This document shows positions 1 to 7,688 of a stretch of DNA of 64,000 nucleotides, piece by piece. The number at the start of each line of letters is the position of its first letter. Positions within the stretch are counted from its first letter, which is position 1. The notes beneath the pieces are model-generated. The model searched no databases and had not been told where the DNA came from. It saw only the letters and a program-made list of their open reading frames with translations. This stretch comes from Lachnospiraceae bacterium. Lineage in GTDB: Bacteria > Bacillota > Clostridia > Lachnospirales > Lachnospiraceae. The DNA is taken from positions 1-64,000 of the forward strand of contig JAGBEV010000030.1 of the NCBI GenBank assembly GCA_017936785.1, in the 5' to 3' direction. The translations under genes were made by a program, and so were the position numbers.

Positions 1-29
1 CTTTAAAGTTTTTTTATGTAGTTTCCGGC

Positions 30-569
30 TTAGCCAAAGTATCTCTTTAAGAGACCTTCAAATGCTTTGCCATGGCGAGCCTCGTCTCTAGCCATTTCAT
101 GTACTGTATCATGGATAGCATCAAGATTAGCTGCTTTTGCACGTTTAGCAAGGTCAAATTTGCCTGCTGTTGCGCCGTTTTCAGCTTCTACTCTCATTTC
201 AAGGTTTTTCTTTGTGGAATCTGTTACAACTTCACCAAGTAATTCTGCAAATTTAGCAGCATGTTCAGCTTCTTCATAAGCAGCTTTTTCCCAATATAAA
301 CCGATTTCAGGATATCCTTCTCTGTGAGCAACTCTTGCCATTGCAAGGTACATACCGACTTCTGTACATTCTCCGTTGAAGTTTGCTCTTAAGTCTTCCA
401 GAATATCTTCGGATACACCCTGAGCTACGCCTACAACGTGCTCTGCTGCCCAGGTTTTTTCTCCGCCCTGAGCAATAAATTTTTCTGCAGGAGCGTTACA
501 AACGGGGCATTTCTCCGGTGCTGCATCTCCTTCATAAACATAACCACATACGCTACATACAAATTTCAT
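30..569 (-). CDS. Reverse rubrerythrin (rubredoxin-like domain N-terminal, ferritin-like domain C-terminal)
   Basis: Cytoplasmic non-haem iron peroxidase of anaerobes, expected to reduce hydrogen peroxide (and oxygen in clostridial relatives) with electrons from NADH through a partner reductase. The 179-residue protein starts with a rubredoxin-like knuckle, C5-x2-C8 and C21-x2-C24, followed by a four-helix ferritin-like domain (about residues 45-179) with repeated E-x-x-H pairs (EEAEH, DEARH). The order is opposite to the classical rubrerythrin at 16133, hence reverse rubrerythrin. It lies 61 bases downstream of perR on the same strand with no clear promoter of its own, so it is probably co-transcribed with perR. 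Confidence 0.9.
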   Translation of the reverse strand: MKFVCSVCGYVYEGDAAPEKCPVCNAPAEKFIAQGGEKTWAAEHVVGVAQGVSEDILEDLRANFNGECTEVGMYLAMARVAHREGYPEIGLYWEKAAYEEAEHAAKFAELLGEVVTDSTKKNLEMRVEAENGATAGKFDLAKRAKAANLDAIHDTVHEMARDEARHGKAFEGLLKRYFG

Positions 570-611
570 TTTTACATTCTCCTTTTCTTATTAGTTTTTA
601 GTGAGATTATG

Positions 612-631
612 AAATGGTATAAATACCATTT
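612..631 (-). repeat. Perfect inverted repeat between perR and the reverse rubrerythrin gene
   Basis: AAATGGTAT-AA-ATACCATTT, 9-bp arms with a 2-bp spacer, begins at the perR stop codon. In the direction of transcription no T-run follows, so it is not a convincing terminator. It could be an mRNA processing or stability element, or an operator. The function is inference. Confidence 0.5.
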
Positions 632-1029
632 TAAACAAGGGTTTTACAACATGCCGGGCATATTCCCTGAAAGTATGTAATATGACCGGTAATCTTTCCG
701 TCAAATACGGAATTTGCATGATCATCAATTTGGAAATCTTCATTTTCCTCATAATCAATATCCAGTACAGTTCCGCATTTGGTGCATAAAAAATGGTTGT
801 GTGGGTGTGTGTCGGCATCAAAATGATCAATGCCATCTTCTAAGTGCAATTTTTTGATCTCACCCATGTCGGATAATAAAGTTAAATTGCGGTATACAGT
901 TCCCAGACTGATATTGGGATATACTTCACGTACATTCATGTAAACCGTTTCAGCCGTAGGATGATCTTTTCTGGTCATAAGGAAATTTTTAATAGCTTCC
1001 CTTTGACGGCTGTATTTTAAAACTGCCAT
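631..1029 (-). CDS. perR: Fur-family peroxide-responsive repressor (PerR-like)
   Basis: DNA-binding metalloregulator expected to repress oxidative-stress genes until peroxide oxidises its metal-binding histidines. The 132-residue protein has an N-terminal winged helix (HPTAETVYMNVRE, GTVYRNL), the HPHNHFLC metal region, and two C-x-x-C pairs (CTKC and CPAC) of the structural zinc site. I chose the ATG at 1029 rather than the upstream in-frame ATG at 1047 because GAGGTGG sits just ahead of it. It has its own strong promoter and a palindromic operator at 1051-1065, and is followed by the reverse rubrerythrin gene. Other Fur-family members (Fur, Zur) look alike; the PerR call rests on the rubrerythrin neighbours and the shared operator. 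Confidence 0.85.
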   Translation of the reverse strand: MAVLKYSRQREAIKNFLMTRKDHPTAETVYMNVREVYPNISLGTVYRNLTLLSDMGEIKKLHLEDGIDHFDADTHPHNHFLCTKCGTVLDIDYEENEDFQIDDHANSVFDGKITGHITYFQGICPACCKTLV

Positions 1030-1050
1030 GAGCCACCTCACAATCAAAAT

Positions 1051-1098
1051 CAGTAATTATTACTGTTTTATTATAAAAGGATAAAAATGGTTTGTCAA
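1051..1098 (-). promoter_or_regulatory. perR promoter with Fur-family operator
   Basis: Read on the minus strand: TTGACA (1098-1093), a 17-base spacer, TATAAT (1075-1070), then the near-perfect palindrome CAGTAATAATTACTG (1065-1051) around the expected transcription start. A close copy (13 of 15 bases) lies at the same place after the -10 box of the rubrerythrin gene at 16693-16707, which supports a PerR operator and autoregulation. Confidence 0.75.
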
Positions 1099-1169
1099 TA
1101 TATATGTTAAGAATGTTTTTATCAGGTTCTAAAATTTTTATAAAAATTATGATAATCCCCTTAATTACA

Positions 1170-1199
1170 TAGACATGGATTTCAAAAAACGTATATAAT
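1170..1199 (+). promoter_or_regulatory. Promoter of the two-component operon
   Basis: TAGACA (1170-1175), an 18-base spacer and TATAAT (1194-1199), ending 26 bases before the chosen histidine-kinase start at 1226. Confidence 0.6.
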
Positions 1200-1225
1200 A
1201 TGATTGTTTGAAGGGATATGAAAAC

Positions 1226-2365
1226 ATGAATAGAAAAAGAAAAGAAACTTCATTAAGGTCAAGAATTATCATTGCCTGTATGATAATGGTTATTATCCCG
1301 ATTATTTTGACATGGATTTCCCTTCTGGGCATTAAATCTTATTTTATGACAACTCTGGGGGAACAATCATTTCATGCGAAGGTCGATCCCCACATTTTAC
1401 ATCTCTTTATGATGGATGTTTTAATTGCAATTGTGGTTATTTTGCTGATATCCGTTTTTGTTTTAAAGCAATGGATTCATAAGGGAATTGTAAATCCTAT
1501 TTGGGAATTGAATGTTGCCATGAAGAAAATTGCTGAAGGAAATCTGGATTATCGGATTGACAATCATTATGCCGGTGAAATCGGAGAACTTTTTGAGAAT
1601 TATGAAGACATGCGCCTCCGCTTAAAAGAATCCACAGATGAAATCATGGAGAATGAAAAGAAAAACAGGGAGCTGGTCAGCAATATTTCCCACGATCTGA
1701 AAACTCCTATTACGGCGATCAAAGGATATGTGGAAGGAATCATGGATGGAGTTGCCGACACACCTGAAAAAATGGATCGTTATATTAAGACCATTTATAA
1801 TAAGGCAAATGATATGAACCGCCTGATCAATGAACTGACTATTTATTCAGGTATTGACAGTAACAGGATTCCTTATAATTTTCAACGGATTAATGTCAGC
1901 GAATATTTTAATGATTGTGTGGAAGAAGTAGGACTGGATCTGGAATCCAAACACATCGAGCTGAATTTTTACAATCTGGTGTCGGATGATACGATTATTA
2001 TCGCCGATCCGGAGCAGTTGAAGAGAGTGATTGACAATATTGTAGGAAACAGTATCAAATATCTGGATAAAGAAAAGGGAACTATTGAAATCCGTATTCT
2101 GGATGAAATAGATTCCATCCGGGTTGAAATCGAAGATAACGGCAGAGGTATTGCTGCAAAAGATTTAAGCAGGATTTTCGAGAGGTTTTACCGAACCGAT
2201 GCATCCAGGAATTCTTCCAAAGGCGGCAGCGGCATTGGGCTGTCCATAGTGAAAAAAATTATTGAAGACCATGGCGGATACATTTGGGCGACCAGCAAGG
2301 AAGGCGAAGGAACCTGTATGCATTTTGTCATTAGAAAATATAGAGAGGTTGATAGGGATGAGTAA
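1226..2365 (+). CDS. Membrane sensor histidine kinase
   Basis: Sensor of a two-component pair that autophosphorylates on histidine and passes the phosphate to the regulator encoded next. The 379-residue protein has membrane helices at about 14-36 and 63-83 with only a short extracytoplasmic loop, a HAMP linker (about 84-137), the H-box with H156 in SNISHDLKTP, and an ATPase domain with N and G boxes (IEDNGRGI, GSGIGLSIV). The ATG at 1226 is preferred over a TTG at 1208 because GAAGGGAT precedes it at normal spacing. The last 8 bases overlap the regulator gene. The signal is unknown. Confidence 0.9.
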   Translation: MNRKRKETSLRSRIIIACMIMVIIPIILTWISLLGIKSYFMTTLGEQSFHAKVDPHILHLFMMDVLIAIVVILLISVFVLKQWIHKGIVNPIWELNVAMKKIAEGNLDYRIDNHYAGEIGELFENYEDMRLRLKESTDEIMENEKKNRELVSNISHDLKTPITAIKGYVEGIMDGVADTPEKMDRYIKTIYNKANDMNRLINELTIYSGIDSNRIPYNFQRINVSEYFNDCVEEVGLDLESKHIELNFYNLVSDDTIIIADPEQLKRVIDNIVGNSIKYLDKEKGTIEIRILDEIDSIRVEIEDNGRGIAAKDLSRIFERFYRTDASRNSSKGGSGIGLSIVKKIIEDHGGYIWATSKEGEGTCMHFVIRKYREVDRDE

Positions 2366-3047
2366 AATTTTAATTGTTGAGGATGAAGAAGCAATTGCAG
2401 ATCTTGAAAAGGATTATCTGGAAATGAGCGGTTATGAAGTCATAATCGAAAATGACGGAACAAAGGGATTAGAAGCTGCCATGAACAGCGAGGTGGATCT
2501 GATCATATTAGACCTTATGCTGCCGGGCGTAGATGGTTATGATATCTGCAGGCAGGTAAGAGAAGAGAAAAACATTCCGATCATTATGGTTTCTGCAAAA
2601 AAAGATGATATCGATAAAATTCGCGGTCTGGGTCTGGGTGCAGATGATTATATGACAAAGCCCTTTAGTCCCAGTGAGCTTGTGGCAAGAGTAAAGGCGC
2701 ATTTATCCCGTTATGAAAGGCTGATCGGTTCCAACCAGAAGACCAATGACATCGTGGAGATCCGCGGCATTAAAATTGATAAAACAGCCCGCAGGGTCTA
2801 TGTAAATGGAGAAGAAAAGATATTTACCACCAAGGAGTTTGATCTTTTAACATTCCTTGCAGAAAACCCCAATCATGTGTTTACCAAGGAAGAATTATTC
2901 CGGGAAATCTGGGATATGGATTCCATTGGGGACATTGCAACAGTAACCGTTCATATTAAGAAAATCAGGGAGAAGATCGAATATGATACTTCAAAACCCC
3001 AGTATATTGAAACGATCTGGGGCGTGGGATATCGGTTTAAGGTATAG
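2358..3047 (+). CDS. OmpR-family response regulator
   Basis: Cytoplasmic DNA-binding partner of the kinase just upstream. The 229-residue protein has a receiver domain with acidic pocket E8/D9, phosphoacceptor D52 (LDLMLPG) and K101 (MTKPF), followed by a winged-helix domain ending in YIETIWGVGYRFKV. The start at 2358 is set by homology (MSKILIVEDE) and by the ATGAGTAA overlap with the kinase stop, typical of translational coupling. A strong terminator follows at 3103. Target genes are not visible here. Confidence 0.92.
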   Translation: MSKILIVEDEEAIADLEKDYLEMSGYEVIIENDGTKGLEAAMNSEVDLIILDLMLPGVDGYDICRQVREEKNIPIIMVSAKKDDIDKIRGLGLGADDYMTKPFSPSELVARVKAHLSRYERLIGSNQKTNDIVEIRGIKIDKTARRVYVNGEEKIFTTKEFDLLTFLAENPNHVFTKEELFREIWDMDSIGDIATVTVHIKKIREKIEYDTSKPQYIETIWGVGYRFKV

Positions 3048-3102
3048 GATAAAATTTGTAATTGTTTATATTTTTATATCAAATTTCATATTAAGAAAAT
3101 AT

Positions 3103-3158
3103 AAAGCATCAAATTTTATATCATTGGATCTGGATGATATGAAGTTTGATGCTTTTTT
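3103..3158 (+). terminator. Rho-independent terminator of the two-component operon
   Basis: AAAGCATCAAA pairs with TTTGATGCTTT, followed by TTTT. The stem extends inward through ATATC/GATAT. Confidence 0.85.
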
Positions 3159-3234
3159 AATGGAAAATCAGCTTGAAAGAACAAGGCTTGTATCCCATAA
3201 TAAATAAAAAGATATGTTTGGAAAAGGAGAAAGT

Positions 3235-3753
3235 ATGGAATTTGAATTAAGAAAATGGAAACGGGAAGATGCTGAGGATATAGCAAAATATGCGAATAAT
3301 GAAAATATTGCTGCAAATTTAAGAAATGTCTTTCCTTTTCCTTACACGATAAAGGATGCAGAGGAATATGTAAATTTCTGTGTGGACAATAATGAGGAAA
3401 GGCAGATTTGCAGAGCAATTGTAGTGGATGGGCATGCAGTTGGGAGCATTGGTATTTTTTGTGGTGCTGATGTCTATGAAAAAAGCGGAGAGCTGGGATA
3501 TTGGCTGGCGGAAGAGTTTTGGAAAAAAGGGATCATGACCCGGGCAGTCAGAGAAATAAGCAGAGAAGCCTTTGATAAATTTGATATCATACGAATTTTT
3601 GCTGAGCCTTACGCCTATAATGCGGGCTCCAGAAGGGTATTGGAAAAGGCAGGATTTGTTTTGGAAGGTGTTATGAGAAATGGTGTATACAAAAATGGAC
3701 AAGTACATGATTATTGTATGTATGCATTGTTAAAAGAAGACATGGACCAATAA
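3235..3753 (+). CDS. GNAT N-acetyltransferase, RimJ/RimL-like
   Basis: Predicted acetyl-CoA-dependent acetyltransferase. The 172-residue protein shows the RimJ/RimL pattern: FELRKWKREDAEDIAKY at the start, a motif-A region ELGYWLAEEFWKKGIMT, and NAGSRRVLEKAGFVLEGVMR near the end. The start at 3235 is preferred because AAGGAGAAAGT lies directly ahead; the ATG at 3214 lacks such a site. A second GNAT gene follows 32 bases downstream. The substrate (ribosomal protein N-terminus, antibiotic or small amine) cannot be told. Confidence 0.85.
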   Translation: MEFELRKWKREDAEDIAKYANNENIAANLRNVFPFPYTIKDAEEYVNFCVDNNEERQICRAIVVDGHAVGSIGIFCGADVYEKSGELGYWLAEEFWKKGIMTRAVREISREAFDKFDIIRIFAEPYAYNAGSRRVLEKAGFVLEGVMRNGVYKNGQVHDYCMYALLKEDMDQ

Positions 3754-3785
3754 TCTTTATATTATATTGGGTGGGAAGGAAATAT

Positions 3786-4307
3786 ATGATAATTCGATTG
3801 ATCAATGAAAAAGATGACAGGGCAGCTATCAGCCGGGTGTATGAAGAAAGCTGGAAAAGAGCATATAAAAATATTATTCCCCGGGATTATCTTGAAAGTA
3901 TTAAAAAAGGGCATTGGGTAAAGTCTCTGGATAGGGGTATATGGAAAACACTGATCGTATTAGAAGGGGATCACATTGTGGGGACATCTTCTTATTGTGA
4001 GTCCAGATTCCCGGAAATGAAGGGTTATGGAGAAATCGTTTCTATTTATCTGCTGCCGGAATATATGGGAAAAGGTTATGGGAAGGCACTTTTATGTGAG
4101 GCTGTAAAAAACCTGGCAAAGGAAGGATATACAAAGATTTTTTTATGGGTGTTGGAAGAAAATGCACATGCAAGAGCCTTTTATGAAAGAATGGGTTTTC
4201 AAAAACAGGAAGTCTGTTTAAACGACAATATTGGTGGAAAAGATCTGCGGGAAGTGCAGTATATCTATGACTTAGAGGATAAAGATCATGAGAAATTTTT
4301 TGAATGA
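3786..4307 (+). CDS. GNAT N-acetyltransferase
   Basis: Predicted acetyltransferase of 173 residues. The acetyl-CoA loop is LLPEYMGKGYGKALL, followed by the GNAT C-terminal signature NAHARAFYERMGFQ. The start at 3786 follows GGGTGGGAAGG; the longer open frame from 3714 runs over the end of the previous gene. It probably shares a transcript with the GNAT gene at 3235. Substrate unknown. Confidence 0.85.
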   Translation: MIIRLINEKDDRAAISRVYEESWKRAYKNIIPRDYLESIKKGHWVKSLDRGIWKTLIVLEGDHIVGTSSYCESRFPEMKGYGEIVSIYLLPEYMGKGYGKALLCEAVKNLAKEGYTKIFLWVLEENAHARAFYERMGFQKQEVCLNDNIGGKDLREVQYIYDLEDKDHEKFFE

Positions 4308-4431
4308 TATCAGAAAGCCGGACAAAAATATATCAGTTTATAAGCAAACAAGAAATACAGGTTTGATTTTATTGGCAGGAATCAATGTCTATTGTGATGG
4401 CGGTGATCTGGAATATCATATGTCCTTTTAG
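4288..4431 (+). CDS. Small open frame of 47 codons, possibly a gene remnant
   Basis: An ATG at 4288 overlaps the end of the preceding GNAT gene by 20 bases, with GAGG about 10 bases upstream, and encodes 47 residues beginning MRNFLNDIRK and ending LEYHMSF. I do not recognise it. It contains a short hydrophobic run (TGLILLAGI) and may be the surviving N-terminus of a lost gene, or not a gene at all. Confidence 0.25.
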   Translation: MRNFLNDIRKPDKNISVYKQTRNTGLILLAGINVYCDGGDLEYHMSF

Positions 4432-4487
4432 ATATTAGTTATGTAAGAGAAAAGTCTTCATGAATTGAGGAAAGAAGGGATTCGGAT

Positions 4488-5819
4488 ATGGAACAGCTAA
4501 GTCTTTTTGATAATCGGGAAAAAACTGCACCTTTGGCAAGCAGGTTAAGACCGGAAAGTCTTGAGGAATATGTGGGGCAGGAACATTTGTTAGGGGAGGG
4601 GAAGATTCTGCGCAGTTTAATTGAGAAGGATCAGATTTCTTCCATGATCTTCTGGGGACCTCCGGGAGTCGGTAAAACTACTCTGGCGAGAATCATTGCC
4701 AAAAAGACAAAATCCGACTTTGTGGAATTCAGTGCTGTTACCAGCGGCATTAAGGAAATCAAGGAAGTGATGAACCAGGCTGAACAAAACCGCATGATGG
4801 GTATTCGTACTTTGCTGTTTGCAGATGAAATCCACCGGTTTAATAAGGCACAGCAGGATGCTTTTCTTCCTTATGTGGAAAAGGGCAGTATTATTTTGGT
4901 GGGAGCAACTACAGAAAATCCCTCTTTTGAAATTAATTCGGCTTTGTTATCCAGATGTAAGGTTTTTATTTTAAAAGCGTTGGGAGAAGAGGAATTAAAG
5001 ACATTATTGGTACAAGCCATAAAAAGCCCCAAAGGATTTGGAAATCTGAATATATCCATTAACGAGGCACAAATATCTGCTATTGCCGGATTTTCCAATG
5101 GGGATGCCCGAACTGCATTGAATACTTTGGAAATGGCGGTTTTAAATGGAAAAATGGATGCCAACGCCTGTATCTGTATTGATGAAGAGATGCTGGCACA
5201 ATGTATGAACCGCAGGTCTTTATTGTATGACAAGAACGGAGAAGAACATTATAATCTCATATCCGCTCTTCATAAATCCATGCGCAACAGCGACCCGGAT
5301 GCGGCTGTCTACTGGATGTGCCGTATGTTAGACGGAGGGGAAGAACCTTTGTATATTGCCAGAAGACTGGTGAGATTCGCCAGCGAAGATATTGGAATGG
5401 CGGATTCCAATGCCCTGCAGGTTGCCATTGCAGCTTATCAGGCATGTCATTTTCTGGGTATGCCCGAATGTGATGTCCATTTAACCCATGCAGTGGTTTA
5501 TCTGTCCATGGCACCCAAATCCAACGCTCTTTATATGGCATGTGAAAAAGCAAAGGAAGATGTAAGGAACCTTCCGGCTGAGCCTGTTCCTTTACAGATC
5601 TGTAATGCGCCCACGGGACTGATGAAGGACCTGCATTATGGAGAAGGCTATATATATGCCCACGATACGGAAGAGAAATTAAGCCGGATGCAGTGTCTGC
5701 CTGATTCCCTGTCAGATAGAAGGTATTATGAGCCTGCCGGTCAGGGGCAGGAAAAGTTGGTAAAAGAGCGGCTGGAAGAAATTATTGGGTGGAAAAAGGA
5801 GGGAAACACGCATAGATAA
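4488..5819 (+). CDS. rarA: Replication-associated recombination protein A, AAA+ ATPase
   Basis: RarA/MgsA/WRNIP1-type clamp-loader-like ATPase acting at stalled replication forks and single-stranded DNA. The 443-residue protein has the family start (PLASRLRPESLEEYVGQEHLL), Walker A GPPGVGKTT at 57-65, Walker B with sensor (LLFADEIHRFNKAQQDAFLP), sensor 1 (GATTENPSFE), and the C-terminal oligomerisation region. Length is normal for the family. The next gene starts 22 bases after the stop, so read-through is likely. Confidence 0.95.
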   Translation: MEQLSLFDNREKTAPLASRLRPESLEEYVGQEHLLGEGKILRSLIEKDQISSMIFWGPPGVGKTTLARIIAKKTKSDFVEFSAVTSGIKEIKEVMNQAEQNRMMGIRTLLFADEIHRFNKAQQDAFLPYVEKGSIILVGATTENPSFEINSALLSRCKVFILKALGEEELKTLLVQAIKSPKGFGNLNISINEAQISAIAGFSNGDARTALNTLEMAVLNGKMDANACICIDEEMLAQCMNRRSLLYDKNGEEHYNLISALHKSMRNSDPDAAVYWMCRMLDGGEEPLYIARRLVRFASEDIGMADSNALQVAIAAYQACHFLGMPECDVHLTHAVVYLSMAPKSNALYMACEKAKEDVRNLPAEPVPLQICNAPTGLMKDLHYGEGYIYAHDTEEKLSRMQCLPDSLSDRRYYEPAGQGQEKLVKERLEEIIGWKKEGNTHR

Positions 5820-5841
5820 GGTTAAAGGAAAAGGGGACAGT

Positions 5842-6906
5842 ATGAAACAAAAGTACTTACAGATTCAATATGACAAAAGAGATTTAAAAATCTATAAATG
5901 GCTGTGGATCATAACAGGAATTATGACTATATTGGGTCTGATTCCCTGCCTTATATATGGAAATAAGACTGTTAGAGAAACTGTATTGATAGAAGAAAGA
6001 CTGTTTGAAGTAGGAATGCTTTTGATCTATTTTGGAGGAACACTTTTCCTGGGCTTTACATTCAAATTTTTTAAAGCTGTAGGATACTTACGAAGATTAG
6101 AAAAGTATGGGTATATTTTGCCGGAGAAAAAAGAATCATATGAAAATAATATCAGCCTTCTGGTTCAAAATGCAGAACAAGGCAGAGATTTAGGAAATAA
6201 AAAGAGCTGCACAGGGATTATTTTGACTATGATCTCGGGAGTTTTTACAATATTTACGGTAATTTACAATTTTACCATGACAAAAGTGCCTCATTTTATA
6301 GCAATTCTTGTTTTTATCATAATGACAGCACTTTTTGCGAGACAGATTTTTCCAGGTAAATTCAGGGATGATGTGGATATTTTCGGAAATGTCAATCGAA
6401 AGGTTCGGAAAAACTTACCGGATGGTATTTTGGAGATTCTGATAGTTTTTATGGTGCTGATGTTTTTCCTTGTGAAGCTTACAGAGAGCATACCCGTAAC
6501 AAGAAAAGGCATTTTTTATCATCAGGCAATCCGTTATGAAAAGATACATAATCATAGATTTGATTTGTTTCCGGATGATCTGCCCAAAGATGCAAAAGAA
6601 GGAATGTTTAACAGCGGCTATAAAATATTCTGGGTTTCCTTTTATACTTCAACAGAGAAAATAGAAAATTATATGGAAATGTATGGTAAATCTGAAGGAT
6701 TGACGGAAATTTATACTTTTGACAATAATGAGGAATTTGCAAGACACTTAGAATCAGCCAGAGCTTATCTGCATACTATGACTGCAACGTCAGGAAATCA
6801 GAATTGTTATTTATATGTATTTGATAAAGACAGATTTTTTGTTCTCTTAAATAAAGAAACTGGTTATGTGTGGATGTATTGGGGTGGTACATTTCAGTGG
6901 GAGTGA
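5842..6906 (+). CDS. Multi-pass membrane protein of unknown function
   Basis: Not recognised. The 354-residue protein has five hydrophobic segments (about 18-37, 57-78, 125-145, 150-168 and 197-215), then a soluble C-terminal region of about 140 residues ending in YVWMYWGGTFQWE. The ATG at 5842 follows AAAGGAAAAGGGG and suits the membrane start better than the overlapping ATG at 5785. Its 3' end overlaps the convergent toxin gene by 13 bases, leaving no room for a terminator between them. Confidence 0.65.
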   Translation: MKQKYLQIQYDKRDLKIYKWLWIITGIMTILGLIPCLIYGNKTVRETVLIEERLFEVGMLLIYFGGTLFLGFTFKFFKAVGYLRRLEKYGYILPEKKESYENNISLLVQNAEQGRDLGNKKSCTGIILTMISGVFTIFTVIYNFTMTKVPHFIAILVFIIMTALFARQIFPGKFRDDVDIFGNVNRKVRKNLPDGILEILIVFMVLMFFLVKLTESIPVTRKGIFYHQAIRYEKIHNHRFDLFPDDLPKDAKEGMFNSGYKIFWVSFYTSTEKIENYMEMYGKSEGLTEIYTFDNNEEFARHLESARAYLHTMTATSGNQNCYLYVFDKDRFFVLLNKETGYVWMYWGGTFQWE

Positions 6907-7436
6907 TAATTTAGAAATTGGTCATGAAGTGTTTCAAGAAATTTAAAGTCCAATGAAGATTGAATATAAGATGCAGATGTATTATTGGTTATTTTTTGCT
7001 GATACATAGTATGTGCTTTCTTAATAATACTTTCTTGATTTTTACGAATGTATCTTAGTTCTGAAAAAATAAGATTTTTATATTCAAAAGATTTTTCATG
7101 ATTTAAATCATATAGTTCTAATTCTTTTGATGGAACAGGAATCATCTCACTGATTCGTAAAGTCCCTTTTAATTCTTTTTCTTTATCAGAGTTTCGTTCA
7201 TACATTCGGACGATAGGGACGATGCTTTTTTTGACGATCATTTTACCTCCAGCATACTGATAATCGCTTTTCTTAGGAGAAGATAGGGGAATGTAATAAG
7301 AATAATTTTCATTAAGAAGAATAGGACCAAGATATTTGCGAGTGTGATTTCTGTGATTTTCTTTATTGGAATATACTTTAGGTATTTTTTGCCGCAAATA
7401 ATTTATGTAAGTATCTGAAATAGTATATAATTGCAT
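6894..7436 (-). CDS. toxN: Type III toxin-antitoxin system endoribonuclease, ToxN/AbiQ family
   Basis: Predicted sequence-specific endoribonuclease toxin held inactive by the repeat RNA encoded directly upstream. The 180-residue protein begins MQLYTISDTYINYL, the characteristic ToxN N-terminus, has R33-K34-Y35-L36-G37 at the conserved basic/glycine position, and the diagnostic L-S-S-P-K-K at 51-56, where the family's catalytic Ser53 and Lys55 fall by my recollection of ToxN. The later IFSELRYIRKN matches the family's L-x-x-I-R-x-N helix. AGGAGG lies 5 bases before the ATG. Between it and the RNA repeats lies a terminator, the standard type III layout. Known members give phage abortive infection and plasmid stability; that role is inferred here. 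Confidence 0.9.
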   Translation of the reverse strand: MQLYTISDTYINYLRQKIPKVYSNKENHRNHTRKYLGPILLNENYSYYIPLSSPKKSDYQYAGGKMIVKKSIVPIVRMYERNSDKEKELKGTLRISEMIPVPSKELELYDLNHEKSFEYKNLIFSELRYIRKNQESIIKKAHTMYQQKITNNTSASYIQSSLDFKFLETLHDQFLNYHSH

Positions 7437-7450
7437 TTTAACCTCCTGAA

Positions 7451-7484
7451 AATAAAAAAGATGAGACTATAAAGACCTCATCTT
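7451..7484 (-). terminator. Terminator between antitoxin RNA and toxin gene
   Basis: On the minus strand AAGATGAG (7484-7477) pairs with CTCATCTT (7465-7458) around an 11-base loop, followed by TTTTTATT. In known type III systems this terminator is leaky, giving many RNA copies per toxin mRNA. It ends just before the toxin ribosome binding site at 7442-7447. Confidence 0.85.
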
Positions 7485-7653
7485 AAAATTTTCCATTATA
7501 GGGCAGGAATTACCTGATGTTAAACTTTCCACTGTAGGGCAGGAACTCTCCCGATGAATAATAAATTTTCCATTATAGGGCAGGAACTCTCCCGATGAAT
7601 AAAACTTTCCACTGTAGGGCAGGAACTCTCCCGAGGTTGAACTGCGTAAGTTC
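7485..7653 (-). ncRNA. toxI: Type III antitoxin RNA, ToxI-like
   Basis: Expected to be transcribed from about 7653 and to end at the terminator, giving an RNA near 200 nt that the toxin would cut into inhibitory repeat units. It holds four repeats. In RNA sense each core is CGGGAGAGUUCCUGCCC followed by CUACAGUGGAAAG or a close variant. GGG pairs with CCC, and the loop UUCC can pair with the downstream GGAA, which makes an H-type pseudoknot, the fold known for type III antitoxins. The RNA starts with a small hairpin, GAACU/AGUUC (7636-7652). The pseudoknot is inferred from complementarity. Confidence 0.85.
7487..7633 (-). repeat. Four tandem antitoxin repeats of 36-41 nt
   Basis: Cores lie at 7617-7633, 7578-7594 and 7537-7553 (identical 17-mers) and at 7501-7517 (diverged, next to the terminator). 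Spacings are 39, 41 and 36. The flanking bases alternate between two types: CTTTCCACTGTA before the first and third, TTTTCCATTATA before the second and fourth. The array therefore looks like a duplicated pair of units about 77-80 nt long. Confidence 0.9.
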
Positions 7654-7659
7654 ATTGAC

Positions 7660-7688
7660 AGTATATTCAATTTTTGATAGATTAGCAA
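7660..7688 (-). promoter_or_regulatory. Promoter of the antitoxin RNA and toxin operon
   Basis: On the minus strand TTGCTA (7688-7683), a 17-base spacer and TATACT (7665-7660), with the start expected near 7653, just before the first repeat. Confidence 0.7.

Noticed and set aside
612-631. Rho-independent terminator after perR
   Set aside because: The hairpin is perfect but no T-run follows on the minus strand, so it is listed as an inverted repeat only.
3235-4307. Antibiotic-resistance acetyltransferases
   Set aside because: The GNAT proteins at 3235 and 3786 have general family motifs only; nothing points to aminoglycoside or streptothricin specificity.
7485-7640. CRISPR array
   Set aside because: The repeats are 36-41 nt, but there are no unique spacers between them; the units abut and alternate. 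With an adjacent toxin gene and terminator they are antitoxin RNA repeats.
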